From Bryobacterales bacterium (GTDB lineage: Bacteria > Acidobacteriota > Terriglobia > Bryobacterales > Bryobacteraceae), in assembly GCA_025456495.1 (NCBI GenBank), contig JALOKO010000068.1, forward strand, positions 1 through 11,048: a DNA stretch of 11,048 nt, written 5' to 3'. Both the position numbers and the translations under genes were made by a program. The notes beneath the pieces are model-generated. The model did not search any database and had not been told where the DNA came from. It saw only the letters and a list, made by a program, of their open reading frames with translations. Positions 6,756-11,048 of this stretch are shown piece after piece. Within the stretch, counting starts at the first letter, position 1, and each line of letters starts with the position of its first letter.

Positions 6756-6805
6756 CGGCAAGGGCGCGTTCTCTCGTATGGTACCGCGAGCGCGCGCCCT
6801 TGCCG
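6756..6805 (-). terminator. 13-bp perfect inverted repeat after the OmpA gene, terminator-like hairpin
   Basis: CGGCAAGGGCGCG (6756-6768) is the exact reverse complement of CGCGCCCTTGCCG (6793-6805). The 24-base loop can itself form an imperfect inner stem (6771-6776 with 6785-6790, one mismatch). The element begins 12 bases beyond the OmpA stop codon (6820-6818) and ends well before the M14 start. No T-run follows on the minus strand, so it is not a textbook rho-independent terminator. It may stop transcription, stabilise the 3' end of an abundant envelope-protein message, or bind a protein. Confidence 0.55.
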
Positions 6806-6817
6806 AATCGATGCGGA

Positions 6818-8440
6818 TTACTGGTTGGTGACCACTCCGCCGATGGCCACTCCGATGACGTCGCCGGAGATCACCAGTTCCACGCGGCGATTGCGTTGAC
6901 GGCCGTCGCGGGTGTTGTTATCGGCCACGGGCCGAGAGCTGGCGTAGCCGCGACCGGTGATGTTTGCCGCGGGGAAGCCCTCCTGCACCAGGTAGTTCAT
7001 GACGGCGGAGGCGCGCTGCTCAGACAGCCGCTCATTGATGGCCTGGGATCCGGTGGAATCCGTGTGCCCCTCGATTTCCAGCGTTAGGCCGGGGGTCCAA
7101 CTCAGGATGCCGCTGATCTTCGACAGGGCCTGGCGGGTTTCGGGCTTCAGGTCAAAGCTGCCAGTGTCAAAGAGGATGTCGGACATGGTGACCACCAGGC
7201 CGCGCGGGGTGTCCTGGGTTTGGAGAACCCGGTTCAATTGCTCAACCAATCGCTGGCGTAGGGCATTGGCCTCAGCCCGGGCGCGTTCGGCGTCGGCGCG
7301 GGAAAGCTCAGCCTGCTGGTTGGCCTGTGCTGCCTGCTGCGCCGCCAGTTCCGCCTGGCGTCTTGCGGCTTCTTCCGCGGCGCGCGCGGCTGCTTTCTGG
7401 GCTTCCGCTTCCGCGCGCTGCCGGGCTTCCCGCTCGGCCTGCAGTTGCGCCATCAGGCTTTGCTGTTCTGCCTGCCGTTGGCGTTCCTCGGCTTGCTGCC
7501 TTGCCTGGTCGCGTTCGGCGGCCAACTGTTTGGCCGCTTCCTCGCGGCGGCGTGCCTCTTCGGCCTTGGCTCGCTCAGCTTCCTGCTCGTTGAATATCCG
7601 TTCTTCCTCGCGCTTGCGCAGGCCGATGACGCGGGCGTCTTCGGCTGCCTGGGTGACGTCGCGCGCGGTGGTTTCAGAGGGCTTCCATTGCTTGCGCGTC
7701 ACGTAATCCTCAGTGCGCTCCATGAAACTGCGCGCCCGTTCAAAGCTGGATGCCGCGTACTTATCAGCCATGGCAATCTTGGCCAGGCGCATGGCGTTAC
7801 GCGCCTGAATGACGTCAAAGGGCACACCGGGTTCCATCTCCAGCGGCTTGAGGTCGTTGGGATTCGCCTCCAGCACATACTGTCCGCGTTCGATGAGTTC
7901 GAAGCGAGCGTCAATTTCAGACTGCATCCCCTTCGTATCGCGGCGCGGCACGTTCTCAAGCACCACCACGTTGCTGGGCATGGTGACCGCGAAGTATGGT
8001 TCGGCGGTCACAATCATGCCGAAGGTCTGCAGTTTGGTGGTGACGTTCAGTCGCGCGCGTCCATTCTCCATGCGTACTTCGCCCATGCTGATGGCGCGAC
8101 CCTGCGGCGTCACCGCCCACAGAACATAGGTGAGATATTCGTTGCCAAACCGCGTGGGGGACTGCAAATTTCGCAGGTCCGCCTGCACCTCAACATAGCC
8201 ATCCCGGCTACGCACGTTGGCGCGTCCCTCGGCATCGCTCATCAAAACAGTGCCGCGAAAATCCACGCTGGTGGAAGTATTTACCCGATAGGTGATCGCC
8301 TTGGTGCTTCTGGACGTAACCGTGATGTTGTACAACGCTTGTGGCTTATCCTCTGAGCCTTCCACCTGCTGCGTCGCAGCCGGCAGCGCCAGCAACATCA
8401 GGGCCAGAACCAGAACCCACCCCATTCGAATTTCCTTCAT
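6818..8440 (-). CDS. OmpA-family outer-membrane/peptidoglycan-binding protein with long coiled coil
   Basis: 540 residues. Residues 1-24 are a signal peptide. Residues about 35-165 form a probable beta-rich domain with no motif I recognise. Residues about 185-275 resemble the helical DUF4398-type repeat region (VIQARNAMRLAKIAMADKYA and following). A charged coiled coil of Ala, Glu, Arg and Gln spans about 276-405. The C-terminal OmpA domain (about 413-527) contains ILFDTGSFDLKPETRQAL, EIEGHTDSTGS and NERLSEQRASAV; Asp461 and Arg476 match the residues that bind diaminopimelate in peptidoglycan. The protein probably spans the periplasm and ties the envelope to the wall; the outer-membrane beta-barrel of classical OmpA is absent. 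ATG 8440 has an AAAGGAAGAG ribosome binding site; the open frame runs further upstream but lacks a signal peptide there. pqaA lies 130 bp upstream on the same strand. Confidence 0.9.
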   Translation of the reverse strand: MKEIRMGWVLVLALMLLALPAATQQVEGSEDKPQALYNITVTSRSTKAITYRVNTSTSVDFRGTVLMSDAEGRANVRSRDGYVEVQADLRNLQSPTRFGNEYLTYVLWAVTPQGRAISMGEVRMENGRARLNVTTKLQTFGMIVTAEPYFAVTMPSNVVVLENVPRRDTKGMQSEIDARFELIERGQYVLEANPNDLKPLEMEPGVPFDVIQARNAMRLAKIAMADKYAASSFERARSFMERTEDYVTRKQWKPSETTARDVTQAAEDARVIGLRKREEERIFNEQEAERAKAEEARRREEAAKQLAAERDQARQQAEERQRQAEQQSLMAQLQAEREARQRAEAEAQKAAARAAEEAARRQAELAAQQAAQANQQAELSRADAERARAEANALRQRLVEQLNRVLQTQDTPRGLVVTMSDILFDTGSFDLKPETRQALSKISGILSWTPGLTLEIEGHTDSTGSQAINERLSEQRASAVMNYLVQEGFPAANITGRGYASSRPVADNNTRDGRQRNRRVELVISGDVIGVAIGGVVTNQ

Positions 8441-8570
8441 CGTTCTCTTCCTTTCGCGCCACCGGGAGTGGCTCTCGTTAGACGGTGTACAGGAAACAAC
8501 TGTTGCGCCCACACGGCAAACGGATGCACGTTCGCTTCCAAAGTGATCGATGCGCGCCAGCGGTTCTGTC

Positions 8571-10031
8571 CTACTGCGCTTTCGGACCAATCCGTGTCTT
8601 TCCGGGTTCAGGGGGGCCGCTTGGGAAGGTCTCGGGATTCACCAACACTTCCGTGGAAAACTTCAGTGGATAGCGTCCGGGACCCTTCCATTCCATTTCG
8701 ACAAAGTAGGCGGTGAAGCCAGTGTCCGGTTTCGGGACATTGGCGATCCATACGTTGGGTTCAGTGGCTTCCAGGGGCGTGGACTTGTAGATGGGTCCCG
8801 CCGAGTCAATGCGAAAGTCGTTAAACCTGGGGTTGGTGGCGGCCCATAAGCGTACCGCCTCAGGCTTGCTGCTGGCGGTCACGCGGAGGCTGCCATCGGC
8901 TTGGACGGTCCAGTCCATGGTAGGGCGGGAGACGCCCTCCAGCACGGTCTGGTAGTAGGCAATGATGGTGGGCAAGGCGTCGGTGCCCTTACCCACGTCG
9001 TGGCCCGCGTTGGGAACGTAACGCAGATGCTTTTCGCCGCGCAGGTCCTTGTAGTAAAAGCGCGAAGACTCGGGCCGAAAGAACTGGTCGCCGCTTCCGT
9101 TCACCAGAAATTTGGGCATGGTGAGGCGATCGCGATAGGCATAGGGGTCGACAATCGCCATCAATTCGCGGAAGGCCGGATCGTCCATGCGATCCATAAT
9201 CCCCTCGCGAAAGTAGTCGCCCACGGCGGGTGCCCAGAAGCCGTACTTGCGGAAGTGATAGAAGAAGCTGCGCTCCACGTTCAACAGGTCAATGACGATG
9301 GGAACAGCGGCCACCACGCGCTTGTCCACGGCGGCGGTGGTCCAGGTGGTCCAGCCGCGCTTGCTGCCGCCCGCCACCACAAACTTGTCCACGGTATTGC
9401 CGCCGCCTGCCTCACTGGCCAGCAGGCTGGTGACGGTATCCATGGCGCGCACGGCAGCCTTGGTCATGGGGAGGCGGAAGATCCATTTGGGGTCTCGCGT
9501 TTCCACATACCGGCGCCAGCCCAGTGCGAGGATCTCGTCCTCTTTCCGTGGGCCGAAGTCATCGCCCTTGAAGACCAGGGGTTGGTTGGGCACCATGCGT
9601 AGTTCCGCCACCACACTGTTGGTTGCCTTGGCGATGTTCAGGAAATCTCGCGACACGCGCGGCTGCTTGCCATCGTTGGCGCCGCCTGTGATGAAGAGGA
9701 AACCTGTTCGGTGCTTCAACTCATCGGGGCGATAGATGTACAGGGAATGCTCCCAAACGGGGCGATCCACCTCTGCTTCGGTGAGCCAGGTTTGGGAGAT
9801 CATCTTCACCAGGAAAGCCGTGGCGCCCTCGCCGCTCTGGGTGGTTACCAGTTCATAGCGATAGCTTGGGTCCGGCTTGGCGATGTAGGCGTCCAGCGCG
9901 GTGGGCCGGGTGGCCACGCGGGTGAGGGGCACATCCATGGGATCCCCACTGCGCGTGCTCCAGGCCGCCGCCGCCAGGGCGACCACAAAAAAGATGAGGA
10001 CGACTCGGTGCTTTTTCAACTTGGAAAACAT
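8571..10031 (-). CDS. pqaA: PhoPQ-activated pathogenicity-related (PqaA-type) alpha/beta-hydrolase-like protein
   Basis: 486 residues, full length for the PhoPQ_related family (PF10142). A hydrophobic stretch (10-24) suggests an exported or membrane-anchored protein. The alpha/beta-hydrolase-like triad is visible: FVVAGGSKRGWTTW with Ser223, NGSGDQFF with Asp315 and PNAGHDVG with His344. Other family landmarks are FITGGANDGK (113-122), EDEILALGWRRYVETRDPKW (164-183) and the IVIDLLNVERSFFYHFRKYG region (245-264). The C-terminal part (about 375-470) looks like a beta-sandwich. In Salmonella, pqaA is PhoPQ-activated and linked to antimicrobial peptide resistance; in environmental bacteria its function is unknown and there is no sign of PhoPQ here. 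The AAGG before the ATG is unusually close (it abuts the start), so a TTG four codons later is a possible alternative. It is divergent from the fusion gene at 10229. Confidence 0.88.
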   Translation of the reverse strand: MFSKLKKHRVVLIFFVVALAAAAWSTRSGDPMDVPLTRVATRPTALDAYIAKPDPSYRYELVTTQSGEGATAFLVKMISQTWLTEAEVDRPVWEHSLYIYRPDELKHRTGFLFITGGANDGKQPRVSRDFLNIAKATNSVVAELRMVPNQPLVFKGDDFGPRKEDEILALGWRRYVETRDPKWIFRLPMTKAAVRAMDTVTSLLASEAGGGNTVDKFVVAGGSKRGWTTWTTAAVDKRVVAAVPIVIDLLNVERSFFYHFRKYGFWAPAVGDYFREGIMDRMDDPAFRELMAIVDPYAYRDRLTMPKFLVNGSGDQFFRPESSRFYYKDLRGEKHLRYVPNAGHDVGKGTDALPTIIAYYQTVLEGVSRPTMDWTVQADGSLRVTASSKPEAVRLWAATNPRFNDFRIDSAGPIYKSTPLEATEPNVWIANVPKPDTGFTAYFVEMEWKGPGRYPLKFSTEVLVNPETFPSGPPEPGKTRIGPKAQ

Positions 10032-10228
10032 CCTTAGTAGCAGGTGTGAGGGAAGCGCTTTTCATTTTACTCCGTCCGCGGGTGACGGCACGGTTTCGTT
10101 GTCGTTGTTTTCATCGCCAGCAAGTTCGTTGCCGGTAGTGTTCCTGCGGGAAGAAGCTGAGCGGGCGATGCGTAGACGAACCGGCGAAGGTAAAGGCAAG
10201 GGTTTGCTTCCAGTTCGGTTAGGTGGCT
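10032..10228. other. Divergent intergenic region between pqaA and the response-regulator fusion
   Basis: These 197 bases hold the promoters of two divergent genes but no convincing complete one. On the minus strand a TAAAAT hexamer (10069-10064) could be the -10 for pqaA, but no matching -35 lies 16-18 bases upstream. A short inverted repeat, CCGTC-N7-GACGG (10072-10088), lies just upstream of it and might be a regulator site. On the plus strand AGGTGG (10221-10226) precedes the ATG at 10229 and is its likely ribosome binding site. No small ORF with recognisable content was found. Confidence 0.4.
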
Positions 10229-11048
10229 ATGACAAAACCAGCGATATTGACCGTGGATGATGATCCGGAGGTGCTTCGCTCAATCGCCCGCGATCTGCGC
10301 AAGCAGTATGGCGAAGACTATCGCATCCTGCGGGCGGACTCCGGCGTAGCGGCGCTGGAGGCGCTGGAGGAACTGCGCCAGAAGCAGGAAGCGGTCGCGC
10401 TGATTCTCAGTGATCAGCGTATGCCGGGCATGGATGGGGTGACCTTCCTGGAACGCGCCGCCGCGCTGGTTGGCAAGGCCAAGCGGGTGATGCTGACCGC
10501 CTACGCCGACACGCAGGCCGCCATCAACGCCATCAATCTGTCGCAGGTGGACTATTACCTGCTGAAGCCATGGGATCCTCCGGAAGAGAAGCTGTTCCCG
10601 GTGTTGGACGACCTACTGGATGCATGGCGCGCGGACTTCCGCCCGGGCTACGGCGGGGTTCGGGTGGTGGGTTCGCGATGGAGCCAGCCGACGCACCTGG
10701 TGAAGGACTTCCTGGCGCGCAATCAGGTTCCCTACACCTACCTGGACGCGGAATCCAGCGACGAGGCGCGAGACCTGATGGAGGGCGCCGCGCTGGAGGG
10801 AAGCGCCAATCTGCCAATCGTGATGTTGCCCGATGGGGAGCGCCTGTTGGCGCCCAGTGTGGCAGAGGTGGCGGCACGGGTTGGGCTGGGCGCTCGGGCA
10901 ACGCAGAAGTTCTACGATCTGGCCATCGTGGGAGGGGGGCCCGCAGGTTTGGCGGCGGCTGTCTACGGCGCCTCCGAGGGCCTGAAGACGGTGCTGATTG
11001 AGCGCGAGGCGCCGGGCGGGCAGGCTGGCACCAGCAGTCGCATTGAGA
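10229..11048 (+). CDS. Response regulator fused to a thioredoxin-like domain and a thioredoxin reductase-like flavoprotein, 3' end cut
   Basis: 273 residues are visible and the frame is open to the window edge. Residues 1-120 are a CheY-like receiver with all key residues: Asp10-Asp12 acidic pocket, Asp62 phosphoacceptor (ILSDQRMPGMDG), Thr90 (LTAYAD) and Lys113 (LLKPWD). Residues about 142-220 resemble a glutaredoxin/thioredoxin fold (VRVVGSRWSQPT..., the cis-Pro-like NLPIVMLPDG, then PSVAEVAARVGL), but the CxxC is replaced by SQPT and no cysteine occurs in the visible part. From 229 the FAD-binding start of a thioredoxin reductase appears: DLAIVGGGPAGLAAA, an acidic Glu258 and PGGQAG. Such fusions are known in soil bacteria; the redox CxxC, if present, lies past the edge. 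It probably couples a histidine-kinase signal to redox control in the cytoplasm; partners are unknown. AGGTGG precedes the ATG. Confidence 0.88.
   Translation, partial: MTKPAILTVDDDPEVLRSIARDLRKQYGEDYRILRADSGVAALEALEELRQKQEAVALILSDQRMPGMDGVTFLERAAALVGKAKRVMLTAYADTQAAINAINLSQVDYYLLKPWDPPEEKLFPVLDDLLDAWRADFRPGYGGVRVVGSRWSQPTHLVKDFLARNQVPYTYLDAESSDEARDLMEGAALEGSANLPIVMLPDGERLLAPSVAEVAARVGLGARATQKFYDLAIVGGGPAGLAAAVYGASEGLKTVLIEREAPGGQAGTSSRIE

Noticed and set aside
7330..7620. Repetitive-looking DNA that could be a tandem repeat
   Set aside because: The repetition follows from Ala, Glu, Arg and Gln codons of the coiled coil; there is no fixed period or exact unit.
7445..8356. Open frame of 303 codons on the plus strand
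   Set aside because: It is antisense to the OmpA-family gene and encodes no recognisable motif.
8901..9602. Open frame of 233 codons on the plus strand
   Set aside because: It is antisense to the PqaA-type gene; composition is that of a shadow frame.

Overview
The window is a stretch of chromosome from a high-GC, Gram-negative bacterium. It encodes nine genes, some cut by the window edges. The gene set is typical of soil Acidobacteriota (Solibacter/Bryobacter-like): a DUF1080 (3-keto-disaccharide hydrolase-like) protein, a PqaA-type PhoPQ-related protein, a secreted M14 metallopeptidase, an OmpA protein with a long Ala/Glu/Arg coiled coil, and a response regulator fused to a thioredoxin reductase-like flavoprotein. 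This taxonomic guess is inference from gene content, not from a marker gene. No tRNA, rRNA, CRISPR array, insertion sequence or phage gene was seen.

Layout. At 2-379 (minus) lies the start of a secreted DUF1080 protein, truncated by the left edge. After a 249-bp intergenic region with two short palindromes comes a divergent alpha/beta hydrolase resembling ABHD18 (629-1681, plus). Facing it is a three-gene minus-strand run: a membrane-anchored or exported PhoD-like metallophosphatase (2382-3887), a Phd/YefM antitoxin (2111-2347) and a VapC-type PIN toxin (1700-2086). A good sigma70-like promoter precedes the phosphatase, and a small palindrome sits just before the antitoxin start. Divergent from the phosphatase is a NodB-type polysaccharide deacetylase (4019-4774, plus). 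It converges on a minus-strand block: the M14 carboxypeptidase-like enzyme (4804-6663), the coiled-coil OmpA protein (6818-8440) and the PqaA-like protein (8571-10031). A perfect 13-bp inverted repeat follows the OmpA gene. Divergent from pqaA, a receiver/thioredoxin-like/FAD oxidoreductase fusion (from 10229, plus) runs off the right edge.

How the genes fit together. Most products act at or outside the cytoplasmic membrane (sugar or glycan hydrolysis, deacetylation, phosphate ester cleavage, peptide cleavage, outer-membrane/peptidoglycan linkage), which suits a degradative soil heterotroph. They do not form one obvious pathway.

The points most worth a second look are these: the VapC-like protein has lost two, possibly three, of the acidic residues that make a PIN nuclease work, while its antitoxin looks intact; the response-regulator fusion has a cysteine-free thioredoxin-like middle domain; the PhoD-like enzyme lacks the cysteine expected near its metal site; and the OmpA-M14 gap carries a long hairpin. 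I see no clear evidence of a wholly new system.
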